Assembly (NCBI GenBank): GCA_026225255.1
Contig: JAMFSJ010000005.1
Span: forward strand, 1 to 49,371
Origin: Methylacidimicrobium fagopyrum
GTDB lineage: Bacteria; Verrucomicrobiota; Verrucomicrobiia; Limisphaerales; UBA11358
Length of the DNA: 49,371 bases
Direction: 5' to 3'
Below, in pieces: positions 8,862 to 17,653 of the stretch; positions within the stretch are counted from its first letter, which is position 1; every line of letters begins with the position of its first letter. The notes under the pieces were generated by a model, which worked only from the letters and a program-made list of their open reading frames with translations, made no database searches and was not told the DNA's origin. A program made the translations under genes and the position numbers.

Positions 8862-9278
8862 TTAATGCGTTGAAAAAATAAGTTCACGGCGCTGGCCGTT
8901 GGCTTCCACCACGACGCTGTTAGGTTTGATGGCGAGACAATGGACATGCACCCGTCCACTCGGCGTGAGCACATCGCTCTCGTCACCCACCCCAAAGGTA
9001 TGATTATTGATGATGACCATGCGGTTGCCCGACGTGCCGGAAAAGCCCCGGATGGCCAAGGCACTGACCTCGGTCGCCGCATTGGTGGTGGCGACGGCGT
9101 AACCCCGGGTAGAATCAGGGAAAAACGGATCGCGTCCGTCATGCGGCGTGGCCGGAATATCAAACAGGGAACGGGCCGGCGTCACCGGCTTTTCATCCGC
9201 CTTTTTTTCCGGTTGGGCGAAAGCGACCCCGCTCGCGACCAGCGAAAGCAACAAACTATATTTCAAAAAAGATTTCAC
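8862..9278 (-). CDS. PilP/GspC-like periplasmic protein
   Basis: A 138-residue protein with a signal peptide (MKSFLKYSLLLSLVASGVAFA) and the PilP-like pattern: a disordered linker, GRDPFFP, then a small beta domain (ALAIRGFSG, RMVIINNHTFGVGDESDV, VVVEANGQRRELIF). PilP links the inner-membrane PilNO complex to the secretin. Position between the pilO genes and the secretin supports this. The start codon is GTG at 9278, one base away from the stop of the preceding mini-PilO gene. Sequence identity to named PilP proteins is likely low, so the call rests on pattern and context. Confidence 0.75.
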   Translation of the reverse strand: MKSFLKYSLLLSLVASGVAFAQPEKKADEKPVTPARSLFDIPATPHDGRDPFFPDSTRGYAVATTNAATEVSALAIRGFSGTSGNRMVIINNHTFGVGDESDVLTPSGRVHVHCLAIKPNSVVVEANGQRRELIFSTH

Positions 9279-9279
9279 G

Positions 9280-9522
9280 TTATTTTAACGATTCAGGTTG
9301 AAGGTGGGTGACGACATCCGCGCAAAACGTCAGATTTTCGTCCCCGGCTTTAGGTTCGAGCGCGACATTGACCAGCCGCATGTGCGGAAATGCATTTTCA
9401 AACTCGGCGACAAATTTTTTCAGATCGGGATATTCGCCCATGTGGTTGGTCGAGGCGGACTTTTTATTGACCGCCGTGTTCGGCAGCGAGATCACCACAT
9501 TTAGTTTTAAAAAATTGCCCAT
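9280..9522 (-). CDS. Mini-PilO: stand-alone copy of the PilO C-terminal domain
   Basis: An 80-residue protein whose core (YPDLKKFVAEFENAFPHMRL) matches the C-terminal ferredoxin-like half of the adjacent PilO (YQDLGKFVADFENTFPHMRL) and continues in parallel to the end. It lacks the transmembrane helix and coiled coil of PilO. It starts 5 bp after the pilO stop and ends 1 bp before the pilP start, so it is an integrated operon member and not debris. It may arise from tandem duplication of the pilO 3' end. A role as an extra periplasmic PilO-type module in the alignment complex is inference. Confidence 0.75.
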   Translation of the reverse strand: MGNFLKLNVVISLPNTAVNKKSASTNHMGEYPDLKKFVAEFENAFPHMRLVNVALEPKAGDENLTFCADVVTHLQPESLK

Positions 9523-9527
9523 ATTTT

Positions 9528-10100
9528 TTAACTGTTAGGTTTGACCAGCGCCACGACCTCCATGTGAAAATTCAAGTGTTCGTTGCCGCTCGCGGAATCG
9601 CCCACGGAATCAACCGTCAGATTAAGCAGGCGCATGTGCGGAAACGTATTTTCAAAATCAGCCACGAACTTGCCCAAGTCCTGATAATAGGCCGTGCCGT
9701 TGAGCGAGAGGCGCAACTGCTTGTAGGGAAAATTGGCGATGAAATCCACGTCGCCAACCGTCGGCTGACCGATCGTCGGGATGTCCACGTGGTAATCGTT
9801 TTTGAACCGGCGAAGGGTATCGTAAGTCCAGGAATAAACATCCCCCGTAGCGATGTCCTGTTCGGCGAGGTTCAATTGCGCGGAAACTTCCGCCAATTCA
9901 TTCGACGTAACCAGCGCTTGGCCGATAATTTTTTTATAATTATCCAATTCCCCCTGCTTGTCGCTGATCTCTTTGGCCTGTTGTTGATTGGTGGCATTCT
10001 GCGGCCCGATCAACATGAAATACACGGCGCCGATCAAGGCGGCGGTGACCACCAGCACCATGATGAGCTGGTTCTTTTTGGCGGGTGAGAGGCGTTTCAT
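9528..10100 (-). CDS. PilO-like alignment-complex protein
   Basis: 190 residues: a short cytoplasmic N-terminus, one transmembrane helix (about residues 12-32), a coiled-coil segment (about 35-85), then a periplasmic ferredoxin-like domain ending ...NEHLNFHMEVVAL. This is the PilO/GspM-like layout. PilO pairs with PilN in the inner membrane and holds PilP. The ATG overlaps the stop of pilN by 4 bp (ATGA type), indicating coupling. Confidence 0.85.
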   Translation of the reverse strand: MKRLSPAKKNQLIMVLVVTAALIGAVYFMLIGPQNATNQQQAKEISDKQGELDNYKKIIGQALVTSNELAEVSAQLNLAEQDIATGDVYSWTYDTLRRFKNDYHVDIPTIGQPTVGDVDFIANFPYKQLRLSLNGTAYYQDLGKFVADFENTFPHMRLLNLTVDSVGDSASGNEHLNFHMEVVALVKPNS

Positions 10101-10756
10101 CGGGTTTGATCAGAAAAACGGCATTCAACGGTGAAAAGCACAAACGGCTTGCCGTCGGAACCAGGTTGGGGCGCAGACAGATTGGATAATTTCACAGCGT
10201 TATTCGTCGTCACATTCGCTTTGATAAAATCGAGCTGGCTCAAAGAATCCTTGTAACGGTTGACTTGGTCGCCCGGATTCGCGCTCGAATCTTTCGCATC
10301 CAATGTCAGCACGCGGTGTTCGGTGACGGGCACTTTCGCCGGCGCCGCGCCCTCTTCAGTGGCCGCAGGTTGAACGCGGGAATAAGTTTGATTCATCTGC
10401 AACCGGATCAAACGCACATTCGGCACGTATAATTGCTGCATCGAATTCAACAAGCTGCCTTGCAAAAACCGCGACGCGCTCAATTTCGTCAACGCCGTCA
10501 GCCGCACTTTGGCGTCGGCCACTTTGCGTAAATTCACCACCACCGAATTATAATCGTTCGTGTGTGATTGGATGTTCGCCTGCACCTGCGCAAGCCGGCT
10601 GCTGGCCACCACGTGCGTCAATAAACTAGAGCTGAACCACACCAGCGATACCGCCACCAGCAACGCGCCGCCGAAAATGGCGCGCTTCACCGGATCGCGT
10701 CGGCGCAACTCTTCCTGCGCCTGCGCCTCGTTCAATAAATTGATTTGAATAGGCAT
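10097..10756 (-). CDS. PilN-like protein
   Basis: 219 residues. The N-terminal INLL motif (MPIQINLLNE), which in PilN docks into PilM, is present. It is followed by a transmembrane helix (about residues 28-50), a coiled coil and a periplasmic domain. Function: inner-membrane partner of PilO that connects to cytoplasmic PilM. The spacing of 5 bp to pilM and 4-bp overlap with pilO mark a tight operon. The periplasmic part contains an Ala/Glu/Pro-rich insertion (around residues 130-145). Confidence 0.87.
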   Translation of the reverse strand: MPIQINLLNEAQAQEELRRRDPVKRAIFGGALLVAVSLVWFSSSLLTHVVASSRLAQVQANIQSHTNDYNSVVVNLRKVADAKVRLTALTKLSASRFLQGSLLNSMQQLYVPNVRLIRLQMNQTYSRVQPAATEEGAAPAKVPVTEHRVLTLDAKDSSANPGDQVNRYKDSLSQLDFIKANVTTNNAVKLSNLSAPQPGSDGKPFVLFTVECRFSDQTR

Positions 10757-10761
10757 AAAAA

Positions 10762-11829
10762 TTAAAAAGCCGCCAACGCCGCGCCCACTGCCACCGTCAA
10801 TTGCGGGCTTACATGTTCAATTTCCACCGCCTGCTGCCCCGGCAACGCCAGCTGCAAAAATCCCGTCGGGCTCCACGTCTTGCATTCCAGCAACAACTCC
10901 GAATGCAACATCTGTAAAATCATTTCGGAACGCGCTGAACCGCCGCTCACATACACCTGCGAAACGGGGTTGTCTTGTTGATGCTCGAAGAAATCCAGCG
11001 ACGCACGAATCTCGCGGCCGAGCGGAAGCACGTGCATTTGCAAAACCGATTCCACTTCCGGCGCCATGCCGATCTTAATGCCTTCCGCTTCGGCGTGGCT
11101 GACGCTCAACGCTTCCGCCAAGCCGTCCGTCAGCATATCGCCGCCCACATTCACCATGCGGTTCAACGCCAGTTCGCCTTGATTCAAAACGCACACCGTC
11201 GTGTGTTTGAAACCGATGTCCACCAACGCGATCGTTTCTTTTTCAAAAATTTCCGGCAACGCCTGTTCAAACGCGTTGATCAAACCGAGCATTCCCGGAA
11301 CCATGCAATCCGCGATCAAACCCGCCTGGCTCGCCGCCGCGATAAAATCATTCGCCAATTGTTGTTTCGCCGCGGCGGCTAAAATTTTCAATTTCGGCAC
11401 GGCACTAATTTTGACCTCGGGATTTTGGGAGAGACGCGGCGGGATGATGTGACAATCGAAAACGTGGTTCGGCAAATCCTGTTGCAGATAATTTTTGTGG
11501 TTCATTTTCAGAACCTGCCGCATTTCGCTGATCGGAATTTGCGGCAATTCAATCTGCCGCACCACTGCGTCATCCACCCCGATCGCTATCGTGACATATT
11601 TTGTTGGATTGCCCAACGCTTCGGAAATCGCCCGCAAATGATCGGCGAGTTGTTCCACTGAAATTTTTTTCTCAAAAATCGGCGCGTCCACCAACGCATA
11701 ACGCGTCAGTGCCAACACTTCACCGCGCCGCTCCAGCAAAACCGCCTTGGTCGTGCGGCTGCCCAGATCAATCGCAATCATCTGCGACCGCTTCCGCCCT
11801 TTATTCAAAAATGGTAATGCCAAAGCCAT
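10762..11829 (-). CDS. pilM: PilM-like actin-fold ATPase
   Basis: 355-residue cytoplasmic protein with the actin/FtsA fold: phosphate-1 loop MIAIDLGSRTTKAV (residues 17-30), ALVDIGFKHTTVCVL (phosphate-2) and VYVSGGSARSE (adenosine loop). It is the first gene of the pilMNO-mini-O-PQ operon and binds the PilN N-terminus. Length matches PilM. The upstream 150 bp contain a CGCGAA-N11-TTCGCG dyad that might be a regulatory site. Confidence 0.92.
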   Translation of the reverse strand: MALALPFLNKGRKRSQMIAIDLGSRTTKAVLLERRGEVLALTRYALVDAPIFEKKISVEQLADHLRAISEALGNPTKYVTIAIGVDDAVVRQIELPQIPISEMRQVLKMNHKNYLQQDLPNHVFDCHIIPPRLSQNPEVKISAVPKLKILAAAAKQQLANDFIAAASQAGLIADCMVPGMLGLINAFEQALPEIFEKETIALVDIGFKHTTVCVLNQGELALNRMVNVGGDMLTDGLAEALSVSHAEAEGIKIGMAPEVESVLQMHVLPLGREIRASLDFFEHQQDNPVSQVYVSGGSARSEMILQMLHSELLLECKTWSPTGFLQLALPGQQAVEIEHVSPQLTVAVGAALAAF

Positions 11830-11847
11830 GTTTTTATTTCGTTAATA

Positions 11848-11870
11848 CGCGAACCAAACAATGATTCGCG
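11848..11870 (-). promoter_or_regulatory. CGCGAA-N11-TTCGCG dyad ahead of pilM
   Basis: A perfect 6-bp inverted repeat separated by 11 bases lies 19-41 bp upstream of the pilM start codon, a usual place for a repressor or activator site. No known regulator can be assigned; it may be chance. Confidence 0.3.
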
Positions 11871-11979
11871 GTTTTGACCAAGCAAATGCTGCGCCAAAAC
11901 GTCTTAACTCCGGAAAAGCTTTGAAACTCCCCTACTTTGTCTGAAGACCAGCCGATGTTGTCCCGAAAAGGAACGCGGA

Positions 11980-12852
11980 TTAAATCAATTCCTGCGCCCG
12001 TTGTCTTGCCATGTCCAAAAATGCGTCCCGCAAGGCCGATTTTTTGCCACGCCACGTCGCCCCGATCACCGCCACCGGAAAGTCCGGCAACGCCAACGCA
12101 CGCACTGTTTTCGGCAAAATTTTACCCGGCACCTGCACCGAAACGCCGATCCCTAAACCATTTTCGACATAGGTTTCGATCAATCCGGCCGAACTCGCCT
12201 CGATTGAGGGAAACCATTCCACCCCGAGTTCTTGCAACCGCGTGGCAAATCTTTTTGTCAATGCTTCCTGCGCCGGCAAACAGATCAACGCTTCGTCGAT
12301 TTTATCGCGCGCCCACAATTCCGCGGCCGATTTCAGTTCGGAATTTTTTGCCACCAGCAACACTATCGGCAACTTTAGCAATACGAGTGATTGGAAGCCT
12401 GCCTGCGGTTTTTCCTCGATCAACGTGATCGCCAAATCAATCTCATCCTTCGCCAACATATCTTCCAATTGCGCCGGAAACCCTTCGCGCAGAGAAACTT
12501 TCAAGCCGGGAAATTTTTTGCGCACGCCATTCAATAAACGCGGCAGATGATCGCGCAAAATAATCGTCGAAGCGCCGATCCGAAAATGCCGCGCCCGACC
12601 GCCCTGAAATTCCGCCGCCATTTTATCCAGATTCGCAAAGAACGGCTGGCAGAAGGCGAATAACTTTTCACCCTCCGGCGTCAACGCAAATGGCCGCCGC
12701 TGAAACAGCGTCACGCCCAAAAATTCTTCCAACTGCGCCACTTGCGCGCTGATTGCCGGCTGTTGAATGCCGTAAGGAATATTTCGCACCGCCGGCATGA
12801 TGCCGCCGTGTTTGGCGACAAAATAAAAAAGTTCGAGATGATGGACGTTCAT
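11980..12852 (-). CDS. LysR-family transcriptional regulator
   Basis: 290 residues. The N-terminal winged helix-turn-helix of LysR type is clear (LELFYFVAKHGG, QQPAISAQVAQLEEFLGVTLFQRR, LTPEGEKL), followed by the two-lobed effector domain (FRIGASTIILRDHLPRLL, LAITLIEE). LysR proteins commonly control the divergent gene; here that is the CarF/PEDS1-like desaturase gene 69 bp away. The inducer is unknown. Confidence 0.93.
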   Translation of the reverse strand: MNVHHLELFYFVAKHGGIMPAVRNIPYGIQQPAISAQVAQLEEFLGVTLFQRRPFALTPEGEKLFAFCQPFFANLDKMAAEFQGGRARHFRIGASTIILRDHLPRLLNGVRKKFPGLKVSLREGFPAQLEDMLAKDEIDLAITLIEEKPQAGFQSLVLLKLPIVLLVAKNSELKSAAELWARDKIDEALICLPAQEALTKRFATRLQELGVEWFPSIEASSAGLIETYVENGLGIGVSVQVPGKILPKTVRALALPDFPVAVIGATWRGKKSALRDAFLDMARQRAQELI

Positions 12853-12921
12853 TGATTTAAGCGATGCTGTCGCAGTTTTATCAATTCACGCTCCCCGCGC
12901 AAGCTGCGTTAAAACAGGCGA

Positions 12922-13527
12922 ATGAATATTATTTTAAGTTCGGCGCTGGAAATCGTTGGCACCATTTTCGCCGCCGAGTTTGTCGCGGGTTGCGTCCACT
13001 GGCTGGAAGACGCTTACATTCGCGAAAAGACGCCGCTCATCGGCAAATTTATCGGACGCCCGAACACCATCCACCACCATTTCCCGCGCCACATGACGCG
13101 TAATACTTGGTGGCAAAGCTCGTGGGATTTGGGGTTGATCGCGGCGGGGCTCGTGCTGGCCGCGTGGCAATTTAATTGCCTGACCTGGCAAGTCTGGCTC
13201 TTCGCTGCGTTGAGCGCTAATGCGAATGAATTTCATAAATGGTCGCATCGCACCCGCAAAGAAAACGGTCGCGTCATCTCCTTCCTGCAAGACGTCAAAC
13301 TGTTGCAAACCGCCAAACATCACGCGCGCCATCACACCGATCCGAAGAACAGTCATTATTGCACCATCACAAACATTTTAAATCCCGTGCTCGACCGTTT
13401 GAATTTCTGGAACAGCCTCGAATGGTTCTTAGCGAAAACCATCGGTCTGAAACGCCAACCCGACACCTCCGTCCGCGGCTTCGGCCCCGGCCCGGAATGG
13501 TTGAAGGAATTTAAGCGCGCCGCTTAA
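12922..13527 (+). CDS. Plasmanylethanolamine desaturase-like protein (CarF/PEDS1, lipid desaturase domain)
   Basis: A 201-residue membrane protein of the Kua/TMEM189/CarF family, whose characterised members introduce the vinyl-ether double bond of plasmalogens. Histidine-rich motifs expected for the di-iron site are present in order: GCVHWLED (His26), NTIHHHFPRH (His51-53, His57), NEFHKWSHR (His105, His109) and KHHARHHTDPKNSHYC (His133, 134, 137, 138, 145). Hydrophobic segments lie at about 5-25 and 70-100. The C-terminal ubiquitin-variant fusion of human relatives is absent, as expected for bacteria. No ether-lipid synthesis genes are visible nearby; a LysR gene is divergent. Confidence 0.85.
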   Translation: MNIILSSALEIVGTIFAAEFVAGCVHWLEDAYIREKTPLIGKFIGRPNTIHHHFPRHMTRNTWWQSSWDLGLIAAGLVLAAWQFNCLTWQVWLFAALSANANEFHKWSHRTRKENGRVISFLQDVKLLQTAKHHARHHTDPKNSHYCTITNILNPVLDRLNFWNSLEWFLAKTIGLKRQPDTSVRGFGPGPEWLKEFKRAA

Positions 13528-13572
13528 GAAACCCAGGCGAGGCGAGACTCCGTCAAGGCATTGAATAAAAAT

Positions 13573-13637
13573 CTCACGCCAAGTCGCCAAGCCGCCAAGA
13601 AAAAAATTTACTTCGCGCCTTGGCGTCTTGGCGTGAG
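13573..13637. repeat. Palindromic intergenic repeat, possible terminator
   Basis: Arms CTCACGCCAAGTCGCCAAG and CTTGGCGTCTTGGCGTGAG pair across an A/T-rich centre. On the plus strand it is followed by ATTTTTAAG, so it may end transcription of the desaturase gene. The rest of 13528-13755 shows nothing gene-like; the acs promoter should lie after the palindrome. Confidence 0.6.
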
Positions 13638-13755
13638 ACTATTTTTAAGCGGTTAGGGCTCGACGGAACTTGTCCTCACCGATTGTTTATCCATCACCGT
13701 AATTGACACCGCCATTCCTTTTTGCGGAAATACGCGGGAGCAATTTATAAATCTG

Positions 13756-15726
13756 ATGAGCCACGCCATTTCAACCGAATCTTTATCTCAGGAAAGCCGC
13801 ACGTTCCCGCCATCGGCGGAAGTCAAACAACGCGCGCTCATCAATGCCGATCAATTTAACGCGCTCTATCAGCAATCGCTTCGCGAGCCCGACAAATTTT
13901 GGCTCGAACAGGCCAAGACGCTCGACTGGATCAAGCCGCCGACGGTCGCGGGCAAGCACGTTTGGGATACTGACGCGCGCAAGATTGAGCACACTTGGTT
14001 CGCCGACGGCCAACTGAATCTGAGCGCGAACTGCCTCGACCGGCATCTCGCCCAACGCCGCGACCAAGTGGCGATCATCTGGCAAGGCGATGCCGAAGAC
14101 GAAGTCAAAAAAATCACCTACGGCGAATTGCACCGCGAAGTCTGCAAGTTTGCCAACGTCCTGAAATCGCTCGGCGTCGCGAAGGGCGATCGCGTGGCGA
14201 TTTACCTACCGATGATCGTTGAAGCCGCCGTCGTCATGCTTGCGTGCACGCGTGTCGGCGCGATTCATTCCGTCGTGTTCGGCGGATTCAGCGCGGATTC
14301 TTTATCCGACCGCATCATCGATTCGACCTGTAAATTATTAGTCACCGCGAATGCCTCATTGCGCGGCGGTAAAAGCATTCCGCTCAAGGCCATCGCCGAT
14401 ACCGCGCTGCAAAAAACGCCGAGCATCGAACACGTCGTCGTCATCAAACGTAACGATGAACCGTGTAACATCACCGCCGGTCGCGATGTGTGGTATCACG
14501 ATCTGATGGCGAAAGCTTCTGTCGAATGCGCGCCAACGCCTGTGAATGCTGAGGATTTTCTCTTCATTCTTTATACCAGTGGCTCGACCGGCAAACCGAA
14601 AGGCGTCGTCCATAGCACCGCCGGCTACCTGCTCTGGAGCGCGCTGACACATAAATACGTTTTTGATATTCACGATAACGACGTTTATTTCTGCACCGCC
14701 GACATCGGCTGGGTCACCGGCCACAGCTACGTCGTTTACGGTCCGCTGTGCAACGGCTCCACGACGATGATGTTCGAAGGCATTCCTACGTGGCCGGACG
14801 CCGGACGGTTGTGGCAGATCGTAGAGAAGTTCAAAGTCACTTCGTTTTACACCGCACCCACGGCCATCCGCGCGCTCATCCGCCTTGGCAATGAATGGCC
14901 GGCCAAGCATGATCTGAGTTCGCTACGCGTGCTCGGTTCCGTCGGCGAACCGATCAATCCCGAAGCGTGGATGTGGTATTTTAATAATATCGGCGGCGGC
15001 CGTTGTCCCATCGTGGATACATGGTGGCAGACCGAGACCGGTGGCCATTTGATCACGCCGCTGCCCGGCGTGAACACCTTGAAACCCGGCAGCGCAAGCC
15101 GTCCGTTCTTCGGCGTGGAAGCCGTGGTGTTGCGCGATGACGCGAGTCAGTGCAACGCCAATGAAGGCGGAAAATTGTGCATCACCAAACCGTGGCCCGG
15201 CATCATGCGCACGACGTGGGGCGACCATGACCGTTTCATCAATACTTACTTCGCGACTTACAAGAACATGTATTTCACCGGCGACGGTTGCCGCGTGGAT
15301 GCCGACGGCGATTTCTGGCTGCTCGGCCGCGTGGACGACGTCGTGAATGTCTCCGGCCATCGCATCGGCACGGCGGAAGTTGAGAGCGCGCTCGTGAGCC
15401 ACGCGAAAGTCGCCGAAGCCGCCGTCGCGCCCATGCCGCACGATATCAAAGGCCAGGCGCTCTACGCCTTCGTGACGTTGAAAGACGGCATCGCCGAAAG
15501 CGACGAACTAAAAAAGGAACTCGCGAATCACGTCCGTAAAGAAATCGGGGCAATCGCCGCGCCGGATAAAATTCAATTCGCGCCCGGCCTGCCGAAGACG
15601 CGTTCCGGCAAGATCATGCGCCGCATCCTGCGCAAGATCGCCGAGAACCAAGTGGACCAGATCGGCGATATTTCGACGCTGGCCGATCCGCAAGTGGTGG
15701 AGGCATTGGTGAAGGGGAAGCAGTGA
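13756..15726 (+). CDS. acs: Acetyl-CoA synthetase (AMP-forming)
   Basis: 656-residue cytosolic enzyme making acetyl-CoA from acetate, ATP and CoA via acetyl-AMP. Length and motifs match Acs: [15 protein letters not shown] (P-loop-like A3), WWQTETGG (A5), YFTGDG and the hinge (A7/A8), and the catalytic lysine in TRSGKIMRR (Lys619), the usual site of regulatory acetylation. The N-terminal AcsA-type extension is present. The last bases overlap the GTG start of the next, compositionally different gene. Confidence 0.97.
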   Translation: MSHAISTESLSQESRTFPPSAEVKQRALINADQFNALYQQSLREPDKFWLEQAKTLDWIKPPTVAGKHVWDTDARKIEHTWFADGQLNLSANCLDRHLAQRRDQVAIIWQGDAEDEVKKITYGELHREVCKFANVLKSLGVAKGDRVAIYLPMIVEAAVVMLACTRVGAIHSVVFGGFSADSLSDRIIDSTCKLLVTANASLRGGKSIPLKAIADTALQKTPSIEHVVVIKRNDEPCNITAGRDVWYHDLMAKASVECAPTPVNAEDFLFILYTSGSTGKPKGVVHSTAGYLLWSALTHKYVFDIHDNDVYFCTADIGWVTGHSYVVYGPLCNGSTTMMFEGIPTWPDAGRLWQIVEKFKVTSFYTAPTAIRALIRLGNEWPAKHDLSSLRVLGSVGEPINPEAWMWYFNNIGGGRCPIVDTWWQTETGGHLITPLPGVNTLKPGSASRPFFGVEAVVLRDDASQCNANEGGKLCITKPWPGIMRTTWGDHDRFINTYFATYKNMYFTGDGCRVDADGDFWLLGRVDDVVNVSGHRIGTAEVESALVSHAKVAEAAVAPMPHDIKGQALYAFVTLKDGIAESDELKKELANHVRKEIGAIAAPDKIQFAPGLPKTRSGKIMRRILRKIAENQVDQIGDISTLADPQVVEALVKGKQ

Positions 15727-16526
15727 ATTACAATTTAACAGAAAGCCAAAAAGAAATGTGCCGATGGATTGTGAAATCAATCCGCGAAGGAAAGATTAAA
15801 GAAACATTCCACGTAACACAGTTTCAACAAGGACTTCGTTTTAAGGCTGGCTATTTGACCGCATGGATAAATGCTCCAGGTGATTATTCGATGCTGAATT
15901 GTTTGGCACAAGAAAACCTGCTGTCACTGGAAGGAACTCCTGGAAGCGCTACATGCGTCGTTAGAGGCAAAATATACACAGCCGTAAATTCAAATTTTGC
16001 CGATGAAGAAGTTGCATCTCCTATTTCAACCCTAGCCCAAACGCATCCACCAGAAATCGCAATGTCACTCGACAGGTTGCGCGCAAAATATCCCGATTCC
16101 AAGAATGTTGGTTTTTTGGTAATGCGATTCACAGCTGCCAAGCCGTTCGCAAAGATTGTTGAAATCATTAAGAAAACCGGCGAAGAACATGGGTTAAAAA
16201 TTATCCGTGCTGACGAGAATGAATTTCATGCCGATTTATGGGGCAATGTCCGAACACATTTGCATGGCTGTGGCTTCCGCATCGCCATTTATGAACGCAT
16301 TGAAACCAACGAGCCCAATGCAAACATTGGCCTTGAAGTTGGATATTTAATGGCGATGAATAAGCCCGTCCTGCTCCTAAAAGATAAAACGGTGGAAACG
16401 CTCCAAGCCGATCTTGCAGGAAAACTCTACAAACAATTTGATCCTCATGATCCAGAAGGAACAATTCCAGCACAATTAACCAAATGGCTGGAAGACTACG
16501 GCATTATCATTCCAAAGCACGGGTAG
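15723..16526 (+). CDS. Protein with C-terminal TIR-like / deoxyribosyltransferase-like nucleotide-binding domain
   Basis: 267 residues, clearly AT-richer than acs. Residues 1-115 look like a helical, winged-helix-like region without a recognised family. Residues 128-225 show an alpha/beta Rossmann-like pattern: strand FLVMRF (131-136), strand [11 protein letters not shown], Asp171-Leu-Trp, strand FRIAIYERI, then [23 protein letters not shown]. The conserved Glu205 before GY-x-A-KPV resembles the catalytic Glu of nucleoside deoxyribosyltransferases and TIR-like effectors. Function unknown: a nucleotide or NAD-consuming defence effector is possible but unproven. The GTG start overlaps the acs TGA (GTGA), suggesting coupling or insertion exactly at the acs end. 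Confidence 0.7.
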   Translation: MNYNLTESQKEMCRWIVKSIREGKIKETFHVTQFQQGLRFKAGYLTAWINAPGDYSMLNCLAQENLLSLEGTPGSATCVVRGKIYTAVNSNFADEEVASPISTLAQTHPPEIAMSLDRLRAKYPDSKNVGFLVMRFTAAKPFAKIVEIIKKTGEEHGLKIIRADENEFHADLWGNVRTHLHGCGFRIAIYERIETNEPNANIGLEVGYLMAMNKPVLLLKDKTVETLQADLAGKLYKQFDPHDPEGTIPAQLTKWLEDYGIIIPKHG

Positions 16527-16609
16527 GATTTCTTCATTCAAACGATCACCCAAAGTAACGCGGGGCGGAATTCTAGGCTTTGATACGGAATCCCTTTGGA
16601 ATTTGTCCA

Positions 16610-16764
16610 GCGCCGTAGGTGCGGCATCTTTGTAGAACCAAACCAAACAAGAAATTCAGCCCCGTCGGGGCGGCATATTCTGTTTTCATCCCGGTGATAT
16701 CGCTCCTACGGAGCTTGGCCATTTAACACCTCGGGTTTCTACAATGATGTCAGCCCTACGGGCT
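16610..16764. repeat. Array of four 13-nt mini-hairpins about 43-50 bp apart
   Basis: Four 13-nt elements with 5-nt arms and a 3-nt loop lie in series: GCGCC-GTA-GGTGC (16610, one mismatch), GCCCC-GTC-GGGGC (16659), GCTCC-TAC-GGAGC (16702) and AGCCC-TAC-GGGCT (16752). The first two are followed by CGGCAT, the last two by TGGCC. Together they fill much of the 16527-17036 gap, which holds no gene I can support. Confidence 0.7.
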
Positions 16765-16862
16765 TGGCCGAAAAGACAACTGGGTAATTGCCCGCCATCC
16801 CAAAAGATTGAAACCATTCAGCCCGGCGTGAACGCAACTTGCCAGATCACAGAGTCACGTCC

Positions 16863-16897
16863 GAAATTAGCCAGTCCCTGCGTGTCTGGCTAATTTC
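16863..16897. repeat. Perfect 12-bp inverted repeat
   Basis: GAAATTAGCCAG and CTGGCTAATTTC flank an 11-base loop. No T-run follows on either strand, so it is probably a palindromic repeat and not a terminator. Further on (about 16959-16995) the short direct repeat ATCCGTGTTCA occurs twice, followed by ATCCGTGGCTAAAA. Confidence 0.55.
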
Positions 16898-17036
16898 AGG
16901 TTGCGCCTTCGGCAAGAAGGCCAAGGCAATGCGGACGGCATATTCACGATACCTTTCCCCATCCGTGTTCAATCCGTGTTCAATCCGTGGCTAAAAAACC
17001 TTTTCCCCCACTTCAATGAAAATCCAAAAAGCAAAA

Positions 17037-17066
17037 CCGCCGGCATGGTTTTAACCATGCCGGCGG
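17037..17066 (-). terminator. Intrinsic terminator of the PEP-CTERM gene
   Basis: Perfect 14-bp stem CCGCCGGCATGGTT / AACCATGCCGGCGG with a 2-base loop, 20 bp beyond the stop. On the minus strand it is followed by TTTTGCTTTTTGG. Confidence 0.85.
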
Positions 17067-17086
17067 CGTTCGCTTACTCAAATAAA

Positions 17087-17653
17087 TTAGGCTTTGCGGT
17101 TCTTGCGCAAGGAACGCGCGACGCACAGGCCAAACGGCAATAACATCAAGCCACCAGCCACCACGGTGGTGGTTTCAGGCACCGCAGTCACCACGCTGCT
17201 ACCACCGGTGCTGACGGTCCAATCGCCATAAATTGTCGGCTCGGGCGAACAATCGTTAGCCGCACTAGGATTGGCAGAGTTTTCATCCGGACGTCCTAAA
17301 TAGGTGTAAGCCCAGCTGATAATCGGATTGTTCGCTTTATCGGTTGAATAACCAGTCAATACCAAATCACCGTTGCGCAAAACAAAACTTCCGAAATAGC
17401 TGTCATAATAAATCGTGTCCGTGCCCACCGCGCCATACGTGAAGCTGAATGACGTGATCGCACCTGATACGTTATTATAAACCAGCGATCCACTCGAGGT
17501 GACCCCGTTGGCGCCAATCGGGCTAGCTCCGGTAGACGGAGTAGTGTCAGGCGACCAAACATAGGTAATCAGCGATGCCTTCACGGCATTAGGAGCGATG
17601 GCCAAGCCGATAACGACAGCGGCCAGTGCGAGTTTTTTCAGATTTGTTTTCAT
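17087..17653 (-). CDS. PEP-CTERM sorting-domain secreted protein
   Basis: 188 residues: an N-terminal signal peptide (to about residue 26, NAVKA), a Ser/Thr/Tyr-rich beta-type body, and a C-terminal sorting signal with VPET, a hydrophobic helix (VVAGGLMLLPFGLCVA) and the basic tail RSLRKNRKA. This is the PEP-CTERM arrangement recognised by exosortase/EpsH systems linked to exopolysaccharide. The motif is VPET instead of VPEP. No exosortase gene is in the window. It has its own terminator and is flanked by long intergenic regions, so it is probably a single-gene unit. Confidence 0.88.
   Translation of the reverse strand: MKTNLKKLALAAVVIGLAIAPNAVKASLITYVWSPDTTPSTGASPIGANGVTSSGSLVYNNVSGAITSFSFTYGAVGTDTIYYDSYFGSFVLRNGDLVLTGYSTDKANNPIISWAYTYLGRPDENSANPSAANDCSPEPTIYGDWTVSTGGSSVVTAVPETTTVVAGGLMLLPFGLCVARSLRKNRKA

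Noticed and set aside
16527..17036. CRISPR array
   Set aside because: The repeated units are short differing hairpins, not identical direct repeats of 25-40 bp with unique spacers, and no cas gene is near.
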